From the NCBI GenBank assembly GCA_000613465.1, contig BAJA01000047.1:1-37956 (forward strand): a stretch of 37,956 nucleotides of DNA. Direction: 5' to 3'. The position numbers and the translations under genes are program-made. Origin of the DNA: Bacteroides nordii WAL 11050 = JCM 12987. GTDB taxonomy: Bacteria; Bacteroidota; Bacteroidia; Bacteroidales; Bacteroidaceae. The stretch's first letter is position 1. Each line of letters opens with the position of its first letter. Shown one piece after another: positions 28,347 to 36,353 of the stretch. The notes beneath the pieces were generated by a model. The model saw only the letters and a program-made list of their open reading frames with translations. It searched no databases and was not told the origin of the DNA.

Positions 28347-28631
28347 ATGGAACTGACAATTATTGAAACAAGCGCGTATCAGGAGTTGAGAAAACTGGTC
28401 AGCACGCTGGCCGTACAAATGAGTGACTTCCAGAAAAAGATTGCACCGCCTGCGCCGGACAAGTGAATGGATGCGCAGGACGTATGTCTGGCTTTGGGCA
28501 TATCGAAACGGTGCCTGCAAAACTACCGGGACAACGGGCTAATCCCCCACTCGAACGTAGGGGGAAAATTCTTCTACCGGGAAACGGATATTCAGGAGAT
28601 ACTGGAAAACGGACTGTTCAAAAGGAAGTAA
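28347..28631 (+). pseudogene. HTH (excisionase-like) protein interrupted by TGA at a conserved Trp
   Basis: One continuous 94-residue frame, MELTIIETSAYQELRKL onward, is cut by TGA at 28464-28466 just before MDAQDVCLALGISKRCLQNY. Proteins of this kind usually have a Trp at that spot (PDKW followed by MDxQDVC), so TGG to TGA is the likely change. The part after the stop is a helix-turn-helix of the MerR/excisionase type (LGISKRCLQNYRDNGLIPHS, VGGKFFYRETDIQEIL). Two such small proteins in tandem near the integrase correspond in position to the Xis2 region of CTnDOT-like elements. Re-initiation at the ATG right after the stop could give the HTH alone. Confidence 0.7.
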
Positions 28632-28634
28632 GGT

Positions 28635-28936
28635 ATGGCGGAGATTATCACAAGGGATTCGGAAGAGTTCAAGGAACTGGCCGGATGGATAAAAAAAGCG
28701 GGGAAAGCGGTGGAAGAGGCTACGGCACGGATACGCCCGACGGTTGCGGACGAGCATTACATGACGGGGGATGAGATATGCACCCTATTGCATATCTCAC
28801 GACGGACGTTGCAGACGTTGAGAGACGAAAGGCTGGTGCCTTATACCACTATCGGGGGGAAACTGCTCTACCGGAGAGTGCCCTATACGAAGTGTTGAAA
28901 AAAAATTACAGAGATTTCAGACGGTTCAGAAAATAG
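28635..28936 (+). pseudogene. Second HTH (excisionase-like) protein, frameshifted near its end
   Basis: The gene starts three bases after the previous one. The helix-turn-helix region reads MTGDEICTLLHISRRTLQTL, then RDERLVPYTTIGGKLLYR. The visible frame ends at 28898 with an atypical tail (RRVPYTKC). The -1 frame continues ALYEVLKKNYRDFRRFRK to TAG at 28934-28936, which is the tail normally seen in this family. CGGGAG reduced to CGGAG near 28871 explains the shift. The core HTH is unaffected, so DNA binding may survive. A bidirectional terminator follows. Confidence 0.75.
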
Positions 28937-28948
28937 ACAAGTAGGTAA

Positions 28949-28994
28949 TAAAAAAGCGTCCTTCGGCCTATCGGCTTCCGGACGCTTTTTTTAT
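28949..28994. terminator. Bidirectional terminator between HTH genes and integrase
   Basis: GCGTCC and GGACGC form the stem base with A-run and T-run on either side. It serves the plus-strand HTH genes and the minus-strand integrase, which converge here. Confidence 0.75.
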
Positions 28995-29001
28995 TGTCGT
29001 G

Positions 29002-30231
29002 TTACATGGCAAGTTTGTAAACGTGACCGATTTTCTCGCAAATTCTGTCGGTGTCCTCGCCTACCTTCGGGTTAATCAGTTCGGCATAAACCTGCGTGGA
29101 GAGGATGGACTTATGCCCCAACACTTTCTGAAGGGTTTCCAACGGCATCCCCTTGAGTATGGCTAGAACGGCAAACGTGTGGCGTGCTACATGCGGGGTG
29201 ACCTCGACCCGGCAGTTGCATTTCCTGCCTATGATTCCAAGACTGAGCCGCATGGCATTGTATTCACCTACCGGAAAGACACATTCGGGAGAGTCTTTCT
29301 TTTCATCCGTACCCCGGTATTTTTCAATCAGCTCGATGGCAATGGGCAACAATTTTACGACATACGCCACTCCCGTTTTTATACGGTTGCCCATCAGCCA
29401 TGTACCGCCGTCGGAGTCAGTATGAATATTATCGTAGGTTATAGTTTTCAGGTCTGCGTAGGAAAGACCGGTGAAACACATGAACAGGAACATGTCGCGC
29501 ATGGCACGCTGGCGTTTGTATCTCAGTTCCAGACGGATTATCCTTTGCAGTTCCTCTTCGGAAAGGAAGGATCGCCTCTTGTATTCGGGCATACACTCGA
29601 ATGATGCGAACGGATGAACTCGTATCCAGCCTTTTTCCTGCGCGATATACATCAGCCATTTCAAGGTATTGACACGCCCGAAGGCAGTGGAGTTCGCCAA
29701 AGCACAGGTACCGAGCATCCAGTTGTAGTAATCCTCGATGAATGATTTCTCAAGTTCTTCGATGACAATATCCTCTGTATTCTTCTTGCTTTTCATGAAA
29801 AGCAGGAGATTCTTGTAATCGGCAACCAGACCGCGATAAGTGCTTTCGGCTTTCTCTATGCCGACTTTCTTTTTATACGATTCCAACTGTTCCCTGAAAA
29901 GGTTCATAAGGGTATGGCATTCCTCTGAGAAACCGGCATAGCGGTTGTAGACTTTCTTAGCCGTGACAAAATTGTCGTGGTCGCAGATATACTGGTAGTG
30001 CCTGGTGATTTGTGCCTTGATATTGTCAAGTTCCTGATTGAGTGTGCGGGCTTCTTCGGACTTGCCTCTGGCCCGGTTGGCTTTGACATCCCACAATGCG
30101 AGGGATACTTCTTTCTTACAACTGAAACCGGCTTGGGTTCCATTGATGGTGATACGGCCCATTATCGGTGCCTTTCCGTTTTTTACAGACTGTTTCTTCA
30201 CGTAAAATAATACTTTGAATGTACTTTTCAT
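29002..30231 (-). CDS. int: Tyrosine recombinase (integrase) of a CTnDOT-like ICE
   Basis: A 409-residue intact protein. The N-terminal arm-binding domain (KVLFYVKKQSVKNGKAPIMG) is followed by a SAM-like core-binding domain and the catalytic domain. Catalytic residues visible: Lys285 (GNRIKTG), His347 and Arg350 (TPHVARHTF), His373 (LGHKS) and the nucleophile Tyr382 (TQVYAEL). The first Arg of the usual set is replaced by Ser257 (FTGLSYADL), as is known for IntDOT-type Bacteroides integrases. It is encoded inward from the right end of the element, its 5' end about 230 bases from the candidate att core. It is the best preserved gene of the mobile segment. Confidence 0.95.
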   Translation of the reverse strand: MKSTFKVLFYVKKQSVKNGKAPIMGRITINGTQAGFSCKKEVSLALWDVKANRARGKSEEARTLNQELDNIKAQITRHYQYICDHDNFVTAKKVYNRYAGFSEECHTLMNLFREQLESYKKKVGIEKAESTYRGLVADYKNLLLFMKSKKNTEDIVIEELEKSFIEDYYNWMLGTCALANSTAFGRVNTLKWLMYIAQEKGWIRVHPFASFECMPEYKRRSFLSEEELQRIIRLELRYKRQRAMRDMFLFMCFTGLSYADLKTITYDNIHTDSDGGTWLMGNRIKTGVAYVVKLLPIAIELIEKYRGTDEKKDSPECVFPVGEYNAMRLSLGIIGRKCNCRVEVTPHVARHTFAVLAILKGMPLETLQKVLGHKSILSTQVYAELINPKVGEDTDRICEKIGHVYKLAM

Positions 30232-30373
30232 AACTCAACTTTTTTTAGTTACAAATTTAATTACTATTGAGTTATTTAAGATTATGCAAATTTGCGCAAG
30301 TTACTGTAATATAGCATATTAAGAGTATGTTTGAAGTTTTTTTGGGCTGAGTTACGATTTGGTAACTTAACTC
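30230..30373. repeat. Cluster of (A/G)AGTTA(C) repeats upstream of the integrase
   Basis: At least seven copies occur in 145 bases: GAGTTA types at 30231-30236 (inverted), 30269-30274, 30349-30355 and 30368-30373 (inverted), and AGTTAC or AAGTTAC at 30247-30252, 30298-30304 and 30362-30368 (inverted). They include a 9-bp inverted pair (30230-30238 and 30267-30275). The arrangement fits arm-type integrase or accessory-protein sites at an element end. Confidence 0.5.
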
Positions 30374-30424
30374 TCACCCAAATATGCTTTTTCTTGCTTC
30401 CTTTTCTACCCTTGCTAAGAAAAT

Positions 30425-30829
30425 ATGTTTTATAACTATTTGATTTTTAGCAAGGTTACATTATCTTTGCGCATCTGTTTGAAATATTTAGTTTCCAGCC
30501 TTAAAACAATAGCATTACTTAGTGGAATTGGTTGGATCGGTAAAAATAATCTGCTTATTACCCCTGAGTATGGATCGGCACAATGTCTTGGTACGGTTTT
30601 AACAGATGCACCGCTGAAGACCATAATACATGAACCCCTTTTACCAAAATGTGGTAACTGTGTTGCCTGTATAGATATATGTGAAAAGCATGTATTGAAG
30701 AGAGGTGTTTGGAGTATAGGAGTATCAAGAGATGAGATAATCGATGTATTCGGATGTAGTACTTGCTTGAAATGTCTTGTACATTGCTCCGTAACACAAG
30801 CATATGTGAAAAGGCATCTGCTAAAATGA
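30425..30829 (+). pseudogene. 5'-truncated 4Fe-4S protein related to epoxyqueuosine reductase (QueG-like)
   Basis: The recognisable part starts near 30490 (LKTIALLSGIGWIGKNNLLI, then TPEYGSAQCLGTVLTDAPL). It contains two ferredoxin-type clusters, CGNCVACIDIC and CSTCLKCLVHC. In QueG-like proteins a cobalamin-binding half of about 150 residues precedes GWIGKN; here it is missing, and the residues before are AT-rich non-homologous sequence. The truncation falls at the integrase-proximal end of the element, so the insertion, or a deletion beside it, probably removed the 5' part. A canonical promoter remains in front, so a transcript may still be made. Confidence 0.65.
30439..30469 (+). promoter_or_regulatory. 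Canonical Bacteroides promoter overlapping a candidate att core
   Basis: TTTG at 30439-30442, then 19 bases, then TATCTTTG at 30462-30469 match both Bacteroides promoter elements with correct spacing. TTATCTTTGC at 30461-30470 also matches the CTnDOT-type att pattern GTANNTTTGC at seven of eight fixed positions. An alternative core, GCAAATTTGC, lies at 30286-30295. The exact crossover point cannot be set from one end alone. Confidence 0.5.
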
Positions 30830-30944
30830 AAGTTGTATTTTGAAATATGTTTCTGAGTGATCAGATTCTTTTAACAAACATATTATTGTCGTTTTTGGAC
30901 AAAAATATGGCTTAATTTTCAATTTACTCAATCTCCTTAAACTT

Positions 30945-30952
30945 TATCTTTG
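30945..30952 (+). promoter_or_regulatory. Bacteroides -7 box before the small membrane gene
   Basis: TATCTTTG matches TAnnTTTG and lies 37 bases before the ATG at 30990. No clear TTTG is seen at -33. Confidence 0.4.
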
Positions 30953-30989
30953 TCAACGAAACGTAAATGTATAACTATTATAAAATGGT

Positions 30990-31361
30990 ATGCGAAATAA
31001 ACTGATTATTGCCGGAGGGGGATTACTGATAATACTTGCCTTGTTTCATCTTTCATTCTGGAGCTTATTCAATTGGCAGGAAGAATTACCTAAGTTGAGT
31101 GCCGAAAATAGTGGAATTATGCAAATGTCTGCTATCGGATTTGTGTGTCTGTTTTTATCTTTAGGAATGATCTTTATAAGTTTTCGCAAAGAAATTGCTA
31201 ATACCAAATTAGGCCAAGCATTATTATTTACTCTGGCTATCTTTTTTCTTATAAGGACTATTGCTGAATTTATATTTCCGGGAAGTTCAATTGAATTAGG
31301 TGTTTTTCTGGCTATATGTACTCTTGTTTTCTTGATACCAGCAACTGTAAAGAAGATATGA
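30990..31361 (+). CDS. Small four-helix membrane protein, unknown
   Basis: A 123-residue protein with four hydrophobic helices (about residues 4-26, 45-66, 75-95 and 100-120), the first including LIIAGGGLLIILALFHLSFW. Charged residues are few and lie in short loops (SFRKEIANTKLG). It has no known catalytic motif. It stands alone, followed by about 270 bases without a gene. Its weak resemblance is to small DUF-type integral membrane proteins of Bacteroidetes. Confidence 0.7.
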   Translation: MRNKLIIAGGGLLIILALFHLSFWSLFNWQEELPKLSAENSGIMQMSAIGFVCLFLSLGMIFISFRKEIANTKLGQALLFTLAIFFLIRTIAEFIFPGSSIELGVFLAICTLVFLIPATVKKI

Positions 31362-31629
31362 TGAACAGCATGATAATGTGGATACTAATTGAATGTTATT
31401 TCTTTAGATGATTGATTAATACAGCTGATATATAGGTCATCTTTCGATTACCTTATCATTACTGTTAGGAATCGTTGTTGTATCTTTTCTTATGATAATA
31501 TCAATGAACAGAAAAGATTCATGAAAAGGATATTGGACATTTAAGAAAAGTATATTTGGACTTTTGGAAAAAACATAATAATATTTTTTAGCGTAACTTT
31601 GCATCGAAAATTTTTAAACATAAAAAGTT
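31362..31629 (+). promoter_or_regulatory. Intergenic region with -7 box for the downstream unit
   Basis: TAACTTTG at 31594-31601 matches TAnnTTTG, 29 bases before the ATG at 31630. The rest of this 268-base gap is AT-rich and shows no gene. The box may drive the lipoprotein and alcohol dehydrogenase genes together. Confidence 0.45.
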
Positions 31630-31768
31630 ATGGCTAAGTTAAATCCCCCAACAATAGGGCTGCTCAGTAGTTTTTTGATAATTCTATTCGGATGTGTTAA
31701 AAAATCATTCTGAATGTAAAATTTATGTGAATGATGAATTTGGTGAAAGATTAGAACTTGGTAAATAA
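31630..31768 (+). pseudogene. Small lipoprotein-like gene with a frameshift at an A-run
   Basis: MAKLNPPTIGLLSSFLIILF followed by GC resembles a lipoprotein signal with Cys at about residue 22. The frame stops at once after KKSF. Removing one A from the six-A run at about 31699-31704 gives KNHSECKIYVNDEFGERL and a stop at 31766-31768, just before the alcohol dehydrogenase. The product would be only about 45 residues, so it may itself be a remnant of a longer gene. Confidence 0.35.
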
Positions 31769-31775
31769 AACGGGT

Positions 31776-32957
31776 ATGAAAAATTTTAATTATTATACTC
31801 CAACAGAAATCGTTTTCGGGAATGATTCAGAAAGCAAGATAGGGTATCTTGTCAGACGATATGAAGGTACGAAAGTTCTTATACATTATGGTGGAAAGAG
31901 TGCAGAGCGTTCCGGATTACTCAACGATATCTGTCGGCAATTAGATGCGGAAGGTATTTTATATGTAAAGCTGGGAGGTGTTGTGCCTAATCCTCGTCTG
32001 TCAAAAGTGTATGAAGGGATAGAGTTATGTCGCAAGGAAGGGGTGAATCACATCCTTGCCATTGGTGGTGGGAGCGTCATTGATTCGGCGAAAGCCATTG
32101 CGTACGGTCTTGCTTATGATGGTGATGTGTGGGATTTATTTGACGGAAAAGCCGAGGCGAAAGCTTGTTATCCTATAGGAGTGGTCCTTACGATTCCTGC
32201 TGCCGGAAGTGAGATGAGTAACGGTTGTGTGATAACTAATGAAGTAGGCTCAAGAAAACGAGCTTATAACAATGATCTTGCCCGTCCGAAATTTGCGATA
32301 ATGAACCCTGAACGTACCTTTTCATTATCTACATATCAAACAGCGTGCGGTATTGTAGATATTATGATGCATACAATGGAACGATATTTCTCACAGGAAG
32401 ATGATATGATACTTACTGATGAATTGGCTGAATCTCTACTGCGTACCGTAAAAAACAGTGCATATAAAGTTATGCTTACTCCGGAAGACTATCGGCACAG
32501 AGCGCAAGTTATGTGGGCTGGAAGTCTTTCGCACAATGGCTTGACAGGATGTGGGACTGTGGGGGATTATGCCACCCATATGCTTGAACATGAATTGAGT
32601 GCATTGTTCGATGTTGCTCATGGTGCGGGATTGGCTGCTTTATGGGGAAGTTGGGCACGTTACGTTTTCAAAGAAAATATTTCTCGATTTGTTCGTTTTG
32701 CAGTAAATGTAATGGGGCTTCCGAATGATTTCACGAATCCGGAATCTACAGCATTGGCTGGTATTGAGGCTATGGAGCGATTCTATCATGATATGTCTAT
32801 GCCTATTTCTATTCAAGAACTCATCGGACGGGATATTGCCGATGATGAAATACGGCTGATGGCGGAAAAATGTAGTTTGGGAAATACGAGTACTATCGGG
32901 AATTTTAAAAAGCTGAACATGGAAGATATGGAAGAAATATATCGAATGGCAAGATGA
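31776..32957 (+). CDS. Iron-containing alcohol dehydrogenase (YqhD/BDH type)
   Basis: A 393-residue protein. The ATG at 31776 is preferred to the TTG 18 bases upstream because family members begin MxNFxYYxPTxIxFG. The N-terminal Rossmann-like domain has the nucleotide motif GGGSVIDSAKAIA and TIPAAGSEMSNGCVI. Metal ligands appear in GIVDIMMHTMERY (Asp and His), HMLEHEL (His) and DVAHGAGLAAL (His). It belongs to the group III metal-dependent dehydrogenases that reduce aldehydes with NAD(P)H in the cytosol. It is intact and followed by an AraC-type gene, which may regulate it or respond to the same compound. Confidence 0.93.
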   Translation: MKNFNYYTPTEIVFGNDSESKIGYLVRRYEGTKVLIHYGGKSAERSGLLNDICRQLDAEGILYVKLGGVVPNPRLSKVYEGIELCRKEGVNHILAIGGGSVIDSAKAIAYGLAYDGDVWDLFDGKAEAKACYPIGVVLTIPAAGSEMSNGCVITNEVGSRKRAYNNDLARPKFAIMNPERTFSLSTYQTACGIVDIMMHTMERYFSQEDDMILTDELAESLLRTVKNSAYKVMLTPEDYRHRAQVMWAGSLSHNGLTGCGTVGDYATHMLEHELSALFDVAHGAGLAALWGSWARYVFKENISRFVRFAVNVMGLPNDFTNPESTALAGIEAMERFYHDMSMPISIQELIGRDIADDEIRLMAEKCSLGNTSTIGNFKKLNMEDMEEIYRMAR

Positions 32958-33022
32958 AATAGGGATAATATGGCAGGATACAATTAATAATTCTTATATT
33001 AATGATTTAGTATAATTCAAAT

Positions 33023-33865
33023 ATGGCGAAATTTAAAATAAACGAAGGCAATGTAGAAAACTTCTTTTGTTGTACTACTATTTTTGACAGAATTTGTGAA
33101 GGTGTAGTAGACGAACACATGCTTGGTTTTGTTTTATCTGGAGAACTTACATTGCAGACGAAAGAAAAGAAAGTCAATATTCGTAATGGGGAAGCTGTAT
33201 TCATCCGTCGTAATCATCTTGTAACTAAGTTGAAACAGCCTGCTAAAAATGGACAACCGTTTAAAGGGTTGTTCTTGCGGATTAATGTCCCATTTCTTAA
33301 AAGCATTTCCAAACAGATCGTGTTACCTATACACCCATTATCTGATTCTTTATCTAATTCGTTGCATTTCTATTTGCCGCAACATCCTTTCTTAACAGGT
33401 TTATTCCAGTCATTGGATGCTTATTTCACTACAGGACAACTTCCTTCCCCCACGATTATAGAGACTAAACTTAAAGAAGCCGTATTGGTTTTATTGGAAC
33501 TTAAGCCTCAATTGGCAGGTGTCTTATTCGACTTTGAAGAACCGTGGAAAATAGATTTGCGGGAATTTATGAATCGAAATTATACTTGTGATTTGACTCT
33601 TGAACAACTTGCACATTATACAGGGCGAAGCTTGTCTGTATTTAAACGTGATTTTGCAGATACTTTTGAAGGCGAGACACCTGCCCGTTGGATAATAAGA
33701 CGGCGATTAGAGGAAGCAATGATATTATTGAAAAAAGGGGTGCCGGCATCAAGTGTATATCTCAAAGTAGGTTTTAAAAACTTATCACATTTTTCAACAG
33801 CGTTCAAACGACAGTTTGGTATATTGCCAACCCAAGCCAAATCTATACAAAACCTATATTTTTAA
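33023..33865 (+). CDS. AraC-family transcriptional regulator
   Basis: A 280-residue intact protein. An N-terminal cupin-like ligand domain includes VVDEHMLGFVLSGELTLQ and VNIRNGEAVFIRRNHLV. The C-terminal double HTH is clear: DLTLEQLAHYTGRSLSVFKR then DFADTFEGETPARWIIRRRL, and VYLKVGFKNLSHFSTAFKRQ then FGILPTQ. It starts 65 bases after the alcohol dehydrogenase stop, on the same strand. Members with this N-terminal domain often sense electrophiles or small aldehydes, and a role in controlling the neighbouring dehydrogenase is inference. Confidence 0.92.
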   Translation: MAKFKINEGNVENFFCCTTIFDRICEGVVDEHMLGFVLSGELTLQTKEKKVNIRNGEAVFIRRNHLVTKLKQPAKNGQPFKGLFLRINVPFLKSISKQIVLPIHPLSDSLSNSLHFYLPQHPFLTGLFQSLDAYFTTGQLPSPTIIETKLKEAVLVLLELKPQLAGVLFDFEEPWKIDLREFMNRNYTCDLTLEQLAHYTGRSLSVFKRDFADTFEGETPARWIIRRRLEEAMILLKKGVPASSVYLKVGFKNLSHFSTAFKRQFGILPTQAKSIQNLYF

Positions 33866-34256
33866 TTGAATTATTTAATAATTATCTCATTACAAAATAT
33901 GGTATGTTACGAGAAGAATAATATATGCTGTGAGAACCACACATACATCTCACATATTTTCCTTAATTTGTAATAAGTTGACAACTTTTTCCTGCTTTCT
34001 TCTCCACTTAAGTAGTACATACATGTACGGGGCTTACATTTGTTCTGGTTGTACTGATTAAGAGGCATTGTATGCCTCCTCTGTTGGGTAGTGCGGGTTC
34101 TGCCTGAGTCCAATACACAACTGAGTTATGGGCTTAATCAGTTTGCTGGTTGAGGTTTGATTCATCGCAAGAATAAGTGTAAATGCAAAGTGTAAAAGAT
34201 TACATATCGGTAGATAGTGCCGAATATTCGAGTGGGCACCCGTCTGGGCTCCCAAA
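33866..34256. other. Intergenic region, nothing recognised
   Basis: About 390 AT-rich bases between the AraC gene and the tRNA terminator. Short frames on both strands have no family resemblance. I see no terminator or repeat I would defend. Confidence 0.5.
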
Positions 34257-34292
34257 AAGAAAAAGCCTTGTAAGTTCTTGTCTTACAAGGCT
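34257..34292 (-). terminator. Terminator after tRNA-Phe
   Basis: A perfect 11-bp stem (34264-34274 with 34282-34292) with a TTCTTGT loop and a T-run on the minus strand lies about 16 bases after the tRNA 3' end. An opposite T-run makes it usable from the plus strand too. Confidence 0.8.
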
Positions 34293-34307
34293 TTTTTCTT
34301 TCGTTTG

Positions 34308-34380
34308 TGGTGCCACCAGGAATCGAACCGGGGACACAAGGATTTTCAGTCCTTTGCTCTACCAACTGAGCTATGGCACC
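34308..34380 (-). tRNA. tRNA-Phe (GAA anticodon)
   Basis: The minus strand folds as a 73-base cloverleaf. The acceptor arms GGTGCCA and TGGCACC pair. The D arm contains GCTCAGTTGGTAGAGC. The anticodon loop reads CTGAAAA with anticodon GAA. The T arm has GGTTCGATTCC. CCA is not encoded. The gene is intact. Confidence 0.97.
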
Positions 34381-34397
34381 TTTCTTATTTGCGATTG

Positions 34398-34405
34398 CAA
34401 AGGTA
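34398..34405 (-). promoter_or_regulatory. -7 promoter box for tRNA-Phe
   Basis: On the minus strand TACCTTTG matches TAnnTTTG, 18 bases before the tRNA start. A TTGC about 19 bases further upstream is close to the TTTG element. Confidence 0.55.
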
Positions 34406-34743
34406 GCGAAAGTTTTTTTATCTTGCAAGAGAAGGAGAAATAAAAAACACTGATAAATAGCTACAGTGTTTATTATCAATTATCTATTTGATGAAAATAT
34501 TTCATTTTATTGAAAAGAATATTTGGTTTATGGCTTATTCATTGAGTATATTACTTGTTGTGTTGTAGGTTATCGGAACGGTAACTATATTTTTCTATAG
34601 TCTCCTAATGAGATGCTACTGATATATGTATAAGGGAGATAAATCATTGGATAATTCATTTATATATAAGATATTGTAATGTCACTATGTTTATAGAAGA
34701 AAAGTAATATTCATTGTCTTTTATAACATTATCCATAAGAGGG
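34406..34743. other. Intergenic AT-rich region, nothing recognised
   Basis: About 340 bases between the tRNA promoter and the hairpin after the peptidase gene. I see no gene or repeat here. Confidence 0.5.
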
Positions 34744-34778
34744 AAGGCTATCCCAAAATTCAATTTTAAGATAGCCTT
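34744..34778. terminator. Hairpin downstream of the M20 peptidase gene
   Basis: AAGGCTATC at 34744-34752 pairs with GATAGCCTT at 34770-34778, extended by an inner AAAATT/AATTTT pair. The T-rich tail is on the plus strand only, so termination of the minus-strand peptidase transcript is not certain. Confidence 0.4.
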
Positions 34779-34823
34779 TTATTTACTAGTGTAGAATTTC
34801 TTTCTGGCTATAAGAATCAATGC

Positions 34824-36353
34824 CTAATAAGTTTTTAGTAACTCCTTAAAATACCATTGTATTTTTCCAAAATTCTCTAATGATATATATTCGTTCTCAT
34901 TATGTATTGTACGTTGTTCGTACTGGTTTAGACATATAGGCATGAAACGGTAAATGTCCTTGCTTACTGCCTGATATTTATAAGAATCTGTACCTCCGAT
35001 TGTTATATAAGAAGTTACTATTGCTTCGGGGTAGATCTTATTTACTTTTTCTTTTATAATTTCGAAACCTCTTACATTTTCTGGAGAAATATTTGAGGGG
35101 GCACGTTGAGAAATTACTTTTAAATCGATATCGTAACCTTCACATAACTTTTTCACATGTTCTATGACACCAGAAACTGAATCTCCTGGTAAGATGCGGA
35201 AGTTTACTGTTACTTCTGCTTCAGACGCTAAAACATTTGCAGCATCACTACCTTTGGCCATGGTTATAGCTGTAGTCGTACGAACCAATGCATTGGATGC
35301 AGGAGATTTTTCCATTGTACTCAGTAATAATGGTCTGAGTAACCATTGATTTGCTATTGTCATACGAGAAAAGAATCCCATTTCATTTCCGACGTTATCA
35401 AAAAATGCTGCGATAGGGGAAATAATTTGTGCAGGAAATTGATTATTGTTCAGCTTTTCAATGATTTCTGCTGCATAGATTAACTAACTTTTTTCAGGAG
35501 GCATAGAAGAATGTCCTCCCATTCCTTTTATTGTAAGACGTAAAGTCAGGAAACCCTTTTCTCCAGTACCAACTAATCCTAATGGAACTTTAATAGACTC
35601 TATAGCTGAACTTGGAGCAGCAATAATACCCCCTTCGTCATAAATAGCGTCAAAATTCAGTTCTTTATTTTTGAAATACTCTGCTATTTTTACAGCTCCT
35701 TGACGTCCACTTACTTCTTCATCATGTCCGAAAGCAAACCAGATATCTCTTTCTGGTTGAAAACCTTCAGCAATTAAATTATCAGCTCCTTCCATTAATG
35801 AAAAGAGCATACATTTCATATCGAGCGTTCCACGTCCATAGATACGGCCATTTATTACAGCTCCTGAAAATGGTGGATAATCCCATTTTATAGCATAAGA
35901 CTGAATTGGAGGTAACGGTTTGTCATTCAATTGAAAAATAGTATCAGTTATAATAGATTGATCATAACCAATTACTGGAACAACATCGTAATGTGATAAG
36001 AATAAAACAGGTTTTAAAGTACTGTTCTTTCCCTTCCAATGAAAGATCATTCCATATGTATTAATAGTATCTGTGTCCATTACTTTATATACTTCAGGAT
36101 AAGAATCGGACAGATATCTCATGAATTCTTCGAAGGGGCCGAAATTGGTTTCTTCATAGAATTCATTGCTGATGGTTGGAATACGTATTCCACCGGCAAA
36201 ACGACGTATGGCTTTTTCTGAAGGAGCAGTAAGCACTACTTCATTATCTCCGGTTTTCTCTATTTTCTTAAATTGATAGGTAAAGGTTCTTACTATTAAC
36301 ACAAGGATAAGTGTGAGAAATGATAATAGTAAAAGTGTAATAAATTTTTTCAT
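34824..36353 (-). pseudogene. M20-family peptidase (PM20D1/CPS1-like), interrupted by an in-frame TAG
   Basis: One continuous 509-codon frame from the ATG at 36353 to 34824, with TAG at 35484-35486 (MPPEKS, stop, LIYAAEIIEKL). An N-terminal membrane anchor is present (FITLLLLSFLTLILVLIV). Zinc-site motifs: LSHYDVVPV (His, Asp), GRGTLDMKCMLF (bridging Asp), GHDEEVSGRQGA (catalytic Glu pair) and YDEGG. The lid domain begins LVGTGEKGFLTLRLTIKGMG with GHSSMPP at the stop, and the end restores GGTDSYKY and RTIHNENEYI. Family members hydrolyse peptides or N-acyl amino acids. The stop would remove the dimerisation lid and the last metal ligand. It is divergent from the hydrolase at 36907. Confidence 0.85.

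Noticed and set aside
22457..28466. TGA/TAG reassigned to tryptophan
   Set aside because: Other genes in the window use TGG normally and end in TGA or TAG, and frameshifts accompany the stops, so mutation or error is simpler than recoding.
34308..34380. tRNA-Phe as the ICE insertion site
   Set aside because: The tRNA is intact, has its own promoter and terminator, and lies about 4 kb from the integrase with unrelated genes between.
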